From the NCBI GenBank assembly GCA_035079385.1, contig JAVHKY010000001.1, positions 2,915,501 through 2,979,500 on the forward strand: a stretch of 64,000 nt of DNA, given 5' to 3'. This document shows, one piece after another, positions 34,641 to 46,874 of the stretch. Below the pieces are notes generated by a model. The model worked only from the letters and a program-made list of their open reading frames with translations, ran no database searches and had not been told where the DNA came from. Position 1 is the stretch's first letter, and every line of letters begins with the position of its first letter. The DNA comes from Aspidiotus rigidus (taxonomy: Eukaryota; Arthropoda; Insecta; Hemiptera; Diaspididae). The position numbers and the translations under genes are program-made.

Positions 34641-37285
34641 CAGATGAAAATATTGATGACGTTTTTTTCCAATTATTGATGTTACAGATGAAATCATTAT
34701 GACAAAACTGTAACTGTCCTTCGTGACGGTTCTTCCAGAGGTAATTCATGTCGAAAACCCGTGTAACAGTTATTCCAAGAGAAGCATCTGTCGAAGAACG
34801 GTCGGTCGAAAAACTGTGACGGGCTTTTCAAGAAAATTTCAGCCTCATAAACATAATATATTATTTAGCCAAATAATCAATTGTACATTGGAACTGAAAA
34901 ACTTATCATCTTGAAAACGATTTTCTCCCTCAAAATTAGTTTTCCTCCTACATCACTAATCATGGTACACTTAACATCATCTTCTGAAATTCTCCCCCGC
35001 AAATAACTTCACAATTCAGGATCTCTACACGTGTAACGATATTTCATAAAGGATTGTAAAGCTGCACTCGTCCCGTGGGTGTGGCGACAGTGAAAGATCC
35101 TTCCTACTGAATCCAATGACTCAACTACCTCTTTCCCCTACTTTGAAGTCAAGATTTTAGTCGACTTCTCTTTCTTCAAATAGCTCATGACTTGAAATTT
35201 CTTCAACCCGTTGGATTAGATCTGTTAACTTCGCCAAGATAGGTTTAGATCCCTTTGTTCAATATAGTCCATCAACGAACCTCATTGCGTGTTTTAGTGT
35301 TGTGAGCATATGCGTGTCGTTCATATAATGAGATAGAGGATACGACTTTATCTGCTGAAGGACCACATGTACCTTGAGATTAGAAGTTTTTTAAAGTTAG
35401 TATTTGCGGAAACTATCAGCAACTGGGAAATTCAATTAAGTCAGTCATCACCTTCTCTCTTTGCTCTCAATTAGAAATTCTTTCAGGTCCCCTGGTGACG
35501 TAACGTTCCTCCTCTATAGAAATTAAATTTTCGTTCCCAGGATAAATATGGTATAAAAGTAGAATTTGATTCAAAAAATTTTAGATTCTTCATCCTGAGT
35601 CTTCTTTTTAGACCATCTACAAAATAGAACTATCATCAGTCATGAAGAAGTGATTGCAAGATGTGGTAAGAGAATTTGGATAACAAGATAGGAATTTAAT
35701 TATGGAATCAATTGAGAAGTATAGTTCAACCGTATTATGAAGAGATTTTCAGTAGAAAATTATTTTTTTCAAATTTTTGGGAATGCCCTCACAGCGGTAA
35801 GTTGCCACAGAGACGCACCATGTTCCTTTCGTGCATACTCGATTTATCGTAAATCTTCATCTCAATCACTTCGTCACGCACATCGTTCATTAAGGTCATT
35901 AAGAGTACCTATATCATAAATCACTCGTACATACGATATTTGGATTCATAGCACGTATAATTTTTTCTGCGCGAATCACATATCAATCGTAGTGCCTCGA
36001 AATTTTTGATGGGAATTCAAATTTATCGTTTCGGTTTGTAAAATTCAAATAAGATGCGCACGCTGAATCTATTCGATACTATCTCAATCATCGGTACGAT
36101 TACAACGAAATTCAATATCTACGCTGATCTTTACAACTTAATCCAAAGTATAGGATAGTTTTCCACACTAAGACGGATTTGCCGTAGGTACTCACAAGAA
36201 AGGAGAGGAAAAAATTCCCGTAACCTCGATCTTTATAGAAAAGCCGTTTAGTGAAATCAACTCTAGATAGCTACTGATACCGATACGGTGATAAATCGCA
36301 ATTAAAATCGAGTAAGCGGCGAAAAGAAAAATATTTGTGTAAAAATAAAATTTCAACCTGTTAATAAAGTTGAAAGATTAGGACATGTAAGGATTCGGTA
36401 TTTCGTTTCAACCGCTGTCGCCTTCTATGTAGTCCTATACAACTTAGCGAATGGTCTGTAAGAATATGCAACCGGTAAGTGATAGTAGATTAGAAATGCG
36501 GAAAGGCGATCAATTTTTTTTTCCTTCTCTCCATTGAGCCGCCTGAAACGCTTATACAAACCCGCACACATTACAGCGCGAATGCCGCGAGAGTCTATAA
36601 TGAATTTTCTCCGAACGCGCTTCTTGGGAGAACAACGAAAACCGACGCTAATTTATCGTACCTATAAGTTCATTTAATGAATAACACTGGCGCTCTTCGA
36701 TGCTATGGAGTAGTTAAAGACGTGGACAGCGAAGACTCGGGATTAAATTTTACTTTGAAATTAATACCTCCCAGAATGAGCCGTAAATGGCGAATTAAAA
36801 GACAATTATTATCTACATATGTAAATTATTGTTGTACACGGTCGGGCAGAGACTTCTTCTAGCTCCGATTTTTACATCGACGCGTCGTAAAAGAACCGGT
36901 TGGGATTATTTTCTTTAAATTAGTTTCTAAATTATCGCGCCTTCCTTTTTCGTCAGCGTTTTTCAAAAGAAGATTGTCGTTCTATGTCGCATGAACAGCG
37001 CACGAAAAATGTTTATACGTGAATTTGTAAAATCCTAGCACTGTTTTACGAGTAATTAACTCCATATCTTCGAAAACCTACACCATATGTGACTAATGAA
37101 GCGTTTACAGATATAATTTTCGTTTCATGCATCGCACCCTTGCGATCGCCATATAGCTGTGAATAAATCAACGTTATTTTACGAGTATTGGGATTAAAAT
37201 TGTAAATCACGACACAAGCACGCTCACTCTTGATACCTACTTGAATTGTATTAATGTTTCAATGGGCTTGTGTTGAAAGTCCAAA
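34641..37285. other. Unassigned stretch
   Basis: AT-rich sequence with short open frames only. No domain, RNA or clear repeat is recognised. Confidence 0.35.
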
Positions 37286-37739
37286 ACGAGGAAAGTACCG
37301 CTAGAGTGTTAGGTATTGTACTCAACTAAAAATCTTTTTCATAGATGAGTGAAAAATTCTGTTGTCACGTTATACCGACCTAATTTCGGGGACTCATAAA
37401 AATTTTGAGCTTGGAACCTTTCTAGACATGTGATTGGAAAAATTTCTTCTTCTGTCTCTTAACCCCTACAGGTGAGCCACCTGAGAAAAAAATATTAGGT
37501 TCGAGTCTCTCTACGAGGAAAGTACCGCTAGAGTGTTAGGTATTGTACTCAACTAAAAATCTTTTTCATAGATGAGTGAAAAATTCTGTTGTCACGTTAT
37601 ACCGACCTAATTTCGGGGACTCATAAAAATTTTGAGCTTGGAACCTTTCTAGACATGTGATTGGAAAAATTTCTTCTTCTGTCTCTTAACACCTACAGGT
37701 GAGCCACCTGAGAAAAAAATTTTAGGTTCGAGTCTCTCT
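37286..37739. repeat. 227-bp perfect-period tandem duplication
   Basis: Copy 1 (37286-37512) and copy 2 (37513-37739) differ at only a few bases (AACCCCTACAGG versus AACACCTACAGG, and AAATATTAGG versus AAATTTTAGG). The boundary repeats ACGAGGAAAGTACC. Such high identity marks a recent duplication. Neither copy codes for protein. Confidence 0.95.
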
Positions 37740-38029
37740 GGATATGGGGCTTGGAAGAATTTCATCTCCATATTAATTGTATCGACTCCATTGGTCATAA
37801 TTGAGTTGTCGTAACATTCAGTGACGTATTTGAAAATCTCTCTGGAGGGGATCCAAAAATTTTCGAGGATAGAATTTCTAACAAGGAAAAAAAAAGCTGC
37901 ATAAGTTAGTTGAAAATTCATGAGTCTACAGGTTTTGGAGGTCCCCACGCCACTCGTAAGGTTTTATTAATTCATCCCACTTCTCTGCATGTATGCGCGT
38001 ATTTCTTAGCTTACGCTCTACGTGAAATT

Positions 38030-38400
38030 TTTAACAGGGAATCTGTTTTATGGGGGGGGGGGAGTATTTGAGAAAATCACCGGGCGCCGTGTACCGTCCT
38101 GCAAAAAACTTGGAAAAATTTCGACTCTCGAACTATATAAGACAGGAGGGGGACTTGGAAAAATTTCGACCTCCGAGCTATATTTCTAAGTCCCCTTCAT
38201 ATCATATATAGCTCGAGAGTCAAGAAAAATTTAGACTCTCGTCCTATATTATACTAAGAGCTAGCTTACAATAGGTCTAGGACATCTTTATACTAGCCTT
38301 ATATTAAGTCTAGGCTTCCTAGAATTTTCAATACCATGTTCAATTCGACTCATAAAACAGCTTCCCTGCGTTCCTCGTTCAACTTCGTTTTCCAAGTCCC
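38030..38400. mobile_element. Minisatellite element, rearranged copy
   Basis: It begins TTTAACAGGGAATCTGTTTT, then a G-run (38051-38061), GCCGTGTACCGTCC and AAAAAACTTGGAAAAATTTC, with two or three units. It then continues as the inverted 5' part (GTCTAGGCTTCCTAGAATTT, TTCCTCGTTCAACTTCG). The downstream 38400-38650 region holds TCAAGGTCA (38410) and TGACGTCA (38423) and matches the 34.3-34.6 kb repeat. Confidence 0.6.
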
Positions 38401-38650
38401 TCAATCAAGTCAAGGTCATTGATGACGTCATTGTAACAAAATAATGTCAGAGATTCAAATTATTATGGGATACTGGGAGATCCGTGCAACTTATTATAGG
38501 TCAACTAGCTCATCCCACCCCTTCTACATATACAGACTCCATCAGTTCAAGATCACGGATGATATTGTACTACGTCTCGGTTAAAACTTCCTTTATTGGG
38601 TCAAAATATTTGATGACACCATGATAACAAACCTGTGACAGTTTTTCTTA

Positions 38651-41600
38651 TAAGCTTTTGAAATGTTAAAGTGTACTCTAGACATGACACAGTAACGAGA
38701 AAGTGACAATATTTGATTTTCTTCTATGAATGATTCTCTTCTATAAACTGGACTCTAAACAAAAAACCGTTTCAAATTTGAAAAATATCGAAAATAGGGC
38801 ACGAATTAGCTTCGGGAAAATTCGTGTCAACTGGATAGTTATTATTTTATTATCATTACTACTATTGCCATCATTATTGTAGCTCATTGCGAAGTCCATG
38901 CTGCATCGTCAGCTTTGAGTTGATCTAGTTTTATTCTATGAGTTGAATAACTGATATTTTTGTACTTGAAAAAAATTTTTTGTAGGTCTTAAGATTGAGA
39001 ATTTGAAAAATTTTTGAGCATTACACCAGTAGGGAAATTTTGACATTCAAATAACTATCTTAAGCTGATTTTGAAGTAAAACTCATTTATATTAAGAAAA
39101 AAAAAAAAGAAAGTAGCACATGCCACAAATATAAAGTAATTGATAGACTTGCCAGGAATAATAATTATGTGAATGTAACATTTTTACAATGCAACTCCCA
39201 TTATCTATTTGAAACTGGTTGATCAAATGTTATTGAATTTTTTGGTATTGCATCCCAAAATAAATTTCGCTGGATTCGGTCCCTTTTAGAGGAATATTGG
39301 CGTCACATTCGGGACACACCCCCTCAAAATCTTCACAGTACATCGATTGCTTATTTCTTGACCACATATGACCAAAGATTTCTTCCGTAACATTTTCTTC
39401 TACGAAAAATGCAATTTTTCAAAAGAAATCTATTTTCTGTAGCAACCGGCGAGTTCTTCAAAATGAATAGATTACATGCCCGGTGTACTATTTTGTTAAT
39501 TAGTAAACTTAAAAATATGTATAGGCCTATAATTAGGATCCATGGAAAAGCGATCTTGTAGCTGAATCGGTGATAAGAAGGGAGTGAACAGGGAGTAATC
39601 GTTTTTTTGGCTGTGCTAACAAAACTTGAAATAAAATGCATTTTTGAAATTAAATAAATTGATACCGTAGGTATATTATTTTAATTTGAAAAATCAGCCG
39701 TATCCTTTTCGTTTGAGGGCTCATAAAATGAAGTCATTAAACCAAACTTATAAAGTAACCTTTTTTTTTGTGAAATTCAATTCTTCATATCGTACAAAAA
39801 TTTGAAAGATGAGAATTATGAGAAAAATGAATTCAACCAGGTAAAAAAATATACCTTGTAATAATAATAATAATAATAATAATCGTAGTAATAATATTTT
39901 CATTTATATTATCATCACAATGAGGATAATATTATCGGAGCCGATGAGATATGCAGCAAACTGGGAGAATTGTCGATAAATGAAGTGCGATGCTGTGGAT
40001 CCGACAGTAGACGATACGGTGGAATTCTGAAGTATCTCTAGGTAAAACCTAAAACTGACGAAACGACGATCACCCGCTGTTAATTTTATCTCGCACATTC
40101 GGTGCTGTAGAGAGAAACAACAAGGTTGTACAAAGACGATCTGTCGACCCATCAATTTTTAAGGAAAATATTCAAATGTACGCTGTGCATAATATAGTTT
40201 CTTCGGAAACCGATCTTCTCTGCATTGTAGGACTAAATACGTTATTCTAAATTACTATCCCATACATGCGTAACACTCAAAATACATTCTTTAATTTACG
40301 AGCCGGAACGGCGATAATTTTACGACGCTATAGGTGTTAGAATGTCCCTCAAGAAAATTTAACGTTAACCAACTCCGAACTGGTTTTTTAATTACATGAT
40401 AGGCGCTGTAGCTGCCGCCTGATTTGGCACCTCAAAGTCGAGGAAAAATAGAATAAGAATTGATAGTCGGTTAAGCAACGTGATACATATGTAGGTCCAC
40501 CAGTATTTTATAATCAAGCAAATTTTTTCCCTATCATGAGAGACAATTTAATCGGAGGGTTATCATTAAGAATTTTAGGAGTTGAGAATCTATACTCTCT
40601 CAAACTATCAGAAGGAAAATTTTGCGGGTTGATCTCAACGCAATCAGAGTGGATGAGAAAACCTGCGGATCATCGTACGATTTCTGATCTTTTTTGCCAT
40701 CACATTAATAGAATAATTTCAGAGAAATAAATTTCATAGGTAAGAATCATACCCGCGAATGAACACTTTTACATTTTTTTAAAATCAAAAATACAGTATT
40801 TGTCTCTTTTACGCGATAATTAGATCGGAGAGTATTTTCTGTTCGTACGGTATTTCTGACAGGCTAAAAGTATTATACTTTGGACGCCTAAACAACTAGG
40901 TGAAGCGTGAATATAGCAAAATAGTGTTGTCTTCGGCATTAGTAAGTCTTTCTTTACTTGATAGATTCCTGACGTAGCTATTTTATGTTCAAGCTGAAAT
41001 CAAATGTCCGTCACAAATGCCAATTAGACAGAGAATGTGCTTTGCAATTTGGTGGTTGAATGGTCTCGCAATTGTCAAATGGAGCGTACAGCAGCACGCA
41101 GGACAGCTTTCCGAGAAAGCTACTGCCCGCTTCGCTGATATTCATTTTCATCCTTCTTTTTTCCACCCGACTCGGTCATTACAATGATATATCTGGTTCC
41201 CTTCACTTGCAAACTTTTTTCGTTTACCGCCCTTATTTTTCTACTTTGTTACTTTCCTTTTTCTTTCGTCTTCGTCTTTTTACATCCTTATCATTATTTT
41301 TTTTTTCTCTTTTTCTTTCTGGAAGTATGTCTCTCTTTCTCCACCATTCTCGTTTTCTTTACTTTTCGAATGTAGCAAAAACTTTTTCCTCTTGGCCGAT
41401 TGAAATTTTTTTATTCGTTGTGAAAATTATAGTGGACGTAGGTAGTACATTGTTTTACTTCGGTCACTGATAATAGAGCGCGGTGGGCTGGCGCATAGTT
41501 CGACTCGAAGAATGTAAGTAGTGAATGACTTATTAGGAAGAACGATTTTCCTATCCCGATAAAGTAATGGGAAGACTCGCTTCAATCGTTGATATTCTTT

Positions 41601-41790
41601 CTTTCTTTTTTTTTTTTCTTTCTTTGATTCACCAACTAGAAAGACAGATTTCACATACTAAACATTTCCACGAACATAGTTGGTAAAAAAATCAAAAATG
41701 GGTTAAAGAAGGATTTACCATGTAAAAATGCCCGTTGCCAGTTCTCATTTCTCCAATCTTTTCTTCAGCGGTCATAAGCTGATATTAATT
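38651..41790. other. Unassigned stretch with AAT run
   Basis: A (TAA)n run lies at about 39860-39883. Pyrimidine-rich sequence near 41140-41350 gives low-complexity Phe/Leu/Ser frames that I do not regard as genes. Confidence 0.35.
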
Positions 41791-41926
41791 TGTGACCTGC
41801 GATGAGAAAAGGATGCTCATTGCCCTCTGACAGGAACACCATTTCTCTCTAATTGGATATCTAATCAGAGAGAAATGGTGTTCCTGTCAGTGGGCAATGA
41901 GCATCCTTTTCTCATCGCAGGTCACA
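41791..41926. repeat. 136-bp palindrome with nearly perfect arms
   Basis: TGTGACCTGCGATGAGAAAA on the left is the exact reverse complement of the right end TTTTCTCATCGCAGGTCACA. Pairing continues through GGATGCTCATTGCCC, CTGACAGGAACACCATTTCT and CTCTCTAATT to a centre near GGATATCT. Only one base opposite (CCCTCTGAC against GTCAGTGGG) and a few near the centre mismatch. A young MITE or a hairpin RNA source are both possible. Confidence 0.9.
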
Positions 41927-42245
41927 TTTTGATGTTTTTTACCATAGACACCTCATGAGCAGCGAACTATCCAATACCAGAATAGTCTACAACATAGTAA
42001 CCCATTAATGCATGATTTCCACTTTCCATTCCGCTATACAAAAACGTTGACAGATGTCATCAGCCCGTATTTGGACATTTCACCATTTTCTACCTTCTTT
42101 CTGCTTTATTCCATGAGACTAAGTACACGTTGACATTTTACGGAGGTGGCAATTTCTGTCAGAAAAGGCTTTGATATTGCACAGGCTACTCTGCAATAAC
42201 GATTCAGTCAACGAATACTCGATCATGATTGGCTGATTCATTTTA

Positions 42246-42505
42246 ACAGGGAACCTGTTCTACAGGGAATTGTTTGAGAAATTTGCCGTGCGCCGTCCGG
42301 CAAAAAACTTGGAAAAATTTTGACTCTCGAGCTATGTATGACAGGAGAGAGACTAGGAAAAATTTCTACTCTGGATCCTAATATGATAGGAGAGAGACTT
42401 GGAGATATTTCTACTCTCGAGCCTAATATGATAGGAGAGGGACTTGGAGATATTTCTACTCTCGAGCCTAATATGGTAGGAGAGGGACTTGGAAAAATTT
42501 TGAAT
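42246..42505 (+). mobile_element. Minisatellite element, left end plus four units
   Basis: TTAACAGGGAACCTGTTCTA and TTGAGAAATTTGCCGTGCGC form the terminus, followed by GGCAAAAAACTTGGAAAAAT and four units of about 46-50 bp with CTACTCTCGAGCCTAATATG. The units stop abruptly at 42505, so the right terminus is missing or this is a truncated copy. Confidence 0.65.
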
Positions 42506-42749
42506 CCTATTGTTTTGTGGATTCTGTGGATGAGCGCTACAAAGACAAGTATTATATACGTACTCAGTAGATCTGAATTTTAAATCCCTATAATAAAAGA
42601 TGATAAAAAAAAACTAAAGAACAGGAAAGCAAACGACTATTATGATATTTCCAACAAAACGCTCAAAATAAACAAAAAGTCTCAAAAAATCTTCAAAACC
42701 ATTTTTCAAAAACTCCTAATACGAATTACTTCCCAGAAATATGAAAATT

Positions 42750-43300
42750 AGGTAAAATAAAACTCTTAAGTAAACCTCATGAGAATCCTTCTGAAATAAA
42801 CTCCTACAGACCACTAACCTTACTGTTTACCCTAGGAAAAGTATGCGAGAAAATAATAAGACCAAGAAATTGAAAAACATTGCATCTTTCATGAACAACA
42901 ATATGGATTTAGAGAAGGAAGATCTACAGAAACAGCTTCAATTGAACTGACCAAGACACTCGACCAATTCAGGAAAATATATAAACATGTACTCTGAATA
43001 AGTTTTGACATCACAAGGAGCATTTAATTCGTAGTTTAAATGGTCAAATCATCTAATACAAATTATTCAGAGCTACTTCGAAAATAGAAAAATATGTTTC
43101 TCTGATAAAGGTAATAACCTCAAGGTAGAACATACATTATCATCTGGAGTACCACAAGGCTCAGCCTTATCCCCGACCCTATTCAATATAGTAATGGCAG
43201 AAGTACATAAAGCAGTAAGGTAAGCTAAAAGGTTCAAGCTCTTGAGTTATGCTGATGACTTACTGATGATGGTTGTAATAAATTATAGGTAAATGATTTA
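42750..43300 (+). pseudogene. Non-LTR reverse transcriptase relic, N-terminal piece
   Basis: Conceptual translation across frames shows NSYRPLTLLFTLGKVCEKII, QYGFREGRSTETASIELTK, SGVPQGSALSPTLFNIV and SYADDLLMMV. These are the ordered motifs of a Jockey/R1-group LINE reverse transcriptase, with the YADD catalytic box at 43248-43259. Stops and frame changes make it non-functional. The frame stops at a 2.1-kb inserted DNA element and resumes at 45403. Confidence 0.85.
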
Positions 43301-45402
43301 GCCCAGGCAGATTAGGTTTTAAAATGGAAACAAATGCCGGCAAGGGTTTTTTGTGGATTATGTTTAAAATGCTCCCCTGATAAACATACTAAAAGTCCAC
43401 AGCGATCGGAGAGCGGGCCCTCCCCCAAAGGGGGTCAAAGTACCACAAAATTAGTTTTCTGAGAATAAATTGAAAACTAAGCGTCAGAGAAAAAAAAGTT
43501 TCAAACCAAAGTTGTTCCTCATCAAATTTCCTATAAATTTCACTATATGTACGTCAACTGAGCCCAAAAACTCGAGCTGAAAAGTTGGTTTGAAAGTTGA
43601 GCGATTTTCTAAAATTTTTGATTTTAGTGTTGGTGTAGTCAAATTAGACAGGTTTCAGGGAAAAAAAGAACATTGCGACATAGTAAAGGTCTGATTGCTG
43701 GAAATGGTCAAGAATGAAGTCCAAAACAACATACTAACTTCTTCGCGTTTTTCCCCAAGAGCATCTATTTTATGGGGGTTGAAACCCCCTCAAAATCAGT
43801 TTTTTGTAAATATCCCGCTTAATACGCATTTTAGAGAAAAAAGTCATCAGTCACAAAACTATTCGTCGTAAAATCCAGGCAAACTTGCTGAATTTCTTAT
43901 TGTTCCAGGCGATATAGGGAATGATACCAAGAAGCTTGTTATCTCTTGTTTCTCCGTTTTGATAATTGCAAGACTCATGTAGTCAATCTTTCACCGCAAA
44001 ACAAGCCTCTCGGGAGATCGCCTGAAATGGCGGAGCAAGTTTGCCTGACCCAATCGACTATCAACGTGAAACCCTCATGCGACTACGCCAACTTTGACAA
44101 GGAGCGCGTTATTCTCGGATTTGTATTGCGGCGGTTCTTCTTGAATTTGTGGGAGCACACAACAATAACAAGCTTCTTGGTGACATTCTTTCCATTGCTT
44201 GAAACAATTCCACACATTAGCCCACTTCAATTGTACGCGGATCGAAGTCAAAATCTCACCGCGAGTCCACAAGAGAAGACCACATCCATTTCCACCATCG
44301 TTTGAAACAACCAGAATGGAAAACTTGAGAGCATAATACAGCAAAAACGTAGCACACGAAATTCAGCCTTTTTTCAGTCCGAAAATATGCTGGCCTGGCC
44401 TGGCATACAGCCCCCTCATAAGGTTGGAGGGGGAAGAAAACCAGCACGAACGGAAAACTCTACGGCGCAACCCAGTACAAACGAATCCACCCACTCCAAC
44501 TAGAAAAATCGAAATGGGGGGAAAAGCTCGTATGTTTACAGCCCCCCATTCAGCTTCTTACATATCATACATGCATAAGAAACGATTTTTAAAATGTCTG
44601 TCCATCTATGGAAAACTTTATTTTCATGTATGATAGGCAGTTGATTATACCTTTCTCAAAATAATATCGTGCAGCAAATTCCCTGTGACAATTAATTAAA
44701 ACTAATAAAATTAGTATACGTTCCATCGTATGAACTAGCGACATATTAAGGTTACCTTCGCGCGTAACCACCGCGCAACAATGTCATCTCTCGGCAAGGA
44801 GCGCGTTATTCACGGATTTGCATGGCGAAGGCTCAACTTCCATGAAGTTTTGAGCGAACTATCACGTGTAGGTTAGAAATGAAATACGTAATTCGATAGG
44901 AAATTTCACGAGGAATAATTTTTGACTGATGATTTTTTTCTCTAAGATGCGTATTAAGCGTGATATTTACAAAAAACTGACCATTTCCAGCAATCAGACC
45001 TTTACTATGTCGCAATGTTCTTTTTTTTCCCGAAACCTGTCTAATTTGACTACACCAACACTAAAATCAAAAATTTTAGAAAATCGCTCAACTTTCAAAC
45101 CAACTTTTCAGCTCGAGTTTTTGGACTCAGTTGACATACATATAGTGAAATTTATAGGAAATTTGATGAGGAACAACTTTGGTTTGAAACTTTTTTTTCT
45201 CTGACGCATAGTTTTCAATTTATTCTCAGAAAACTAATTTTGTGGTACTTTGACCCCCTTTGGGGGAGGGCCCGCTCACTGATCGCTGTGGACTTTTAGT
45301 ATGTTTATCAGGAGACCATTTTAAACATAATCCACGAAAAAAACGTTTGCCGGCATTTATTTCCATTTATTCTTATTTTTGAGCCTAATCTTCCTGGGTT
45401 AA
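43300..45402. mobile_element. DNA element with roughly 0.5-kb terminal inverted repeats
   Basis: The left arm (43300-43845) and the right arm (about 44920-45402) are inverted copies. Outer ends are CCCAGGCAGATTAGG and CCTAATCTTCCTGGG; inner parts include CATAGTAAAGGTCTGATTGC against GCAATCAGACCTTTACTATG. The left arm carries about 80 extra bases (43713-43793). Both flanks read TTA, which could be a 3-bp target duplication as in PIF/Harbinger elements. The interior (43846-44919) contains no recognised transposase. A minus-strand frame at 44075-44344 is unassigned. A 26-bp direct repeat with one mismatch (44098-44123, 44795-44820) lies inside. Confidence 0.85.
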
Positions 45403-46243
45403 TTCTCAAACAATAAATAAAAATATGGAAGAAATAAAACATAAACTGGAAAACCGAGGCCGAACACTGAATCCTAGTAAAACACAGATGCTATTCATAT
45501 CTTGGAGACAAAAAAAAAAAATGAATTCCCACCTTCCCCTCCTCCCCCCCCCCAAAAAAAAAGAAATGGAAGTAAAAATAAGATTGGGACAGGAGGAAAC
45601 ACTATTTCAATCAGAAATCAAATATTTAGGGATAATTATAAATCAAAAACTTAATTATAGAATACACATAGATTACATTACCAATAAATTTAGAAGAAAC
45701 TATACATAATAAAATTCGGGGATTATATATGGTAACATTGTTCGAATGAACACACAAACAAGAGAAATATTATACAATACACTTTTTCGCATTACTCGTA
45801 CCATGGCTCGCTTGCATATGTATTTTGAGAAATTAAGAAGGACAGCAATTAAAAATTTAAAGTCCCTCCTAAGAACAGTTTTAATGGGAATAATCTCAGC
45901 GGCATATTATAAAACAGTATTCATATTGCGCCCCAGGTCATATGTGTAGCCGGAATAACCCCACTTGGTTTGCAGTTAAACCAAATTAATGAAATAAAAA
46001 GGATCAAAATTAAATACAAGGAAAATAAAATAACTAAAAAAGAAATGGACAAAAGCAGAAAAATAATAAGATCAGATACAGTAAAAAATTGGCAAGAACA
46101 ATGCGGAAAAGAAAAAACAGGCAGGAGAACGGCAAAATTTATTCCACACATAGGGCTAAAACTTTAAAACAAGAAATTAAAATCGAATTATTTTCTCACA
46201 CTATGTTTGACAGGACACGGCAATTTTGCAACATACCTAAAAA
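45403..46243 (+). pseudogene. Non-LTR retrotransposon relic, middle piece
   Basis: The reverse transcriptase frame resumes as MEEIKHKLENRGRTLNPSKT, IKYLGIIINQKLNYRIHIDY and, further on, GRRTAKFIPHIGLKL, then LTGHGNFATYL in another frame. KYLGI..., the TxxxIP region and LTGHGxF are hallmarks of the R1-type ORF2 C-terminal half. It ends where the minisatellite element is inserted. Confidence 0.85.
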
Positions 46244-46697
46244 CGATAGCTTCCTTAACGAAGTTGAACGAGGAACGTAGGGAATCTGTTTTGTGAGTCA
46301 AAGTGGATTTGGTAGTGAGAATTCAAAAAGCCTAGACCTAGTATAAAGCTAGTATAAAGAAGGGCTAGACCTACTATAGGCCTAGTATAATATAGTTCGA
46401 GGGTCTACATTTTTCTTAACTCTCAAGCAACAAATATATATGACAGGAAAGGGAACTTAGAAAAATTTCAACCTCCGAGCTATAATATGATAGGACGGGG
46501 ACTTAGAAATAGGACTTTATCAGTGACCTAGACTTATTTTAGGAACTATAAGCTCTAGAGTCGAAATTTTTTCAAGTCCCTCTCCTGTCATATATAGCTC
46601 GGAGGTCGACATTTTTCCAAGTTTTTTGCTGGGCGGCACGGTGCACGGCATTTTTCTCAAATACCCCTCCCCTCTCCCCTCAAAACAGGTTCCCTGT
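46244..46697 (+). mobile_element. Minisatellite element inserted in the LINE (reference copy)
   Basis: The broken LINE frame defines this 454-bp insertion. It starts CGATAGCTTCCTTAACGAAG, contains AGGGAATCTGTTTTGTGAGT, CCTAGACCTAGTATAAAGCT, three or four minisatellite units in both orientations and CGGCACGGTGCACGGC, and ends CAAAACAGGTTCCCTGT. TAAAAA occurs directly at both sides (46238-46243 and 46698-46703) and may be a 6-bp target duplication, although an A-rich target makes chance possible. The inner 5' AGGGAATCTGTTTT is the inverted partner of the 3' end. It encodes no protein. Confidence 0.8.
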
Positions 46698-46703
46698 TAA
46701 AAA

Positions 46704-46874
46704 GTTCAAAGTCATAGATGATAGTGCCAGTGTAGGGAATGCAAGAATTTTGGTGATGATCCTGATCATACTTTTATAAAATGCAAAAATTTTGATCATG
46801 TTAAGGAAAAATTCGATATGACTACAGAAGAATTAAGAAGTGCTTACAAAACAAAGAATGCCACGATTGGATAG
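46704..46874 (+). pseudogene. Non-LTR retrotransposon relic, zinc-knuckle tail
   Basis: After the inserted element the translation continues KFKVIDD, then, one base shifted, CQCRECKNFGDDPDHTFIKC and KNFDHVKEKFDMTTEELRSA, to TAG at 46872-46874. The C-x2-C...H-x4-C pattern is the usual C-terminal zinc-binding motif of R1-type ORF2. Joining it to the LTGHG piece upstream shows that one element was split. Confidence 0.85.

Noticed and set aside
41060..41470. 136-codon Phe/Leu-rich frame that looks membrane-like
   Set aside because: It is a translation of a pyrimidine-rich tract (TTTTCTTTCTTC type), which gives false hydrophobic segments.
43946..44344. Transposase gene inside the long-TIR element
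   Set aside because: The two overlapping frames on opposite strands (119 and 89 codons) show no DDE motif or known transposase block, so I left the interior unassigned.
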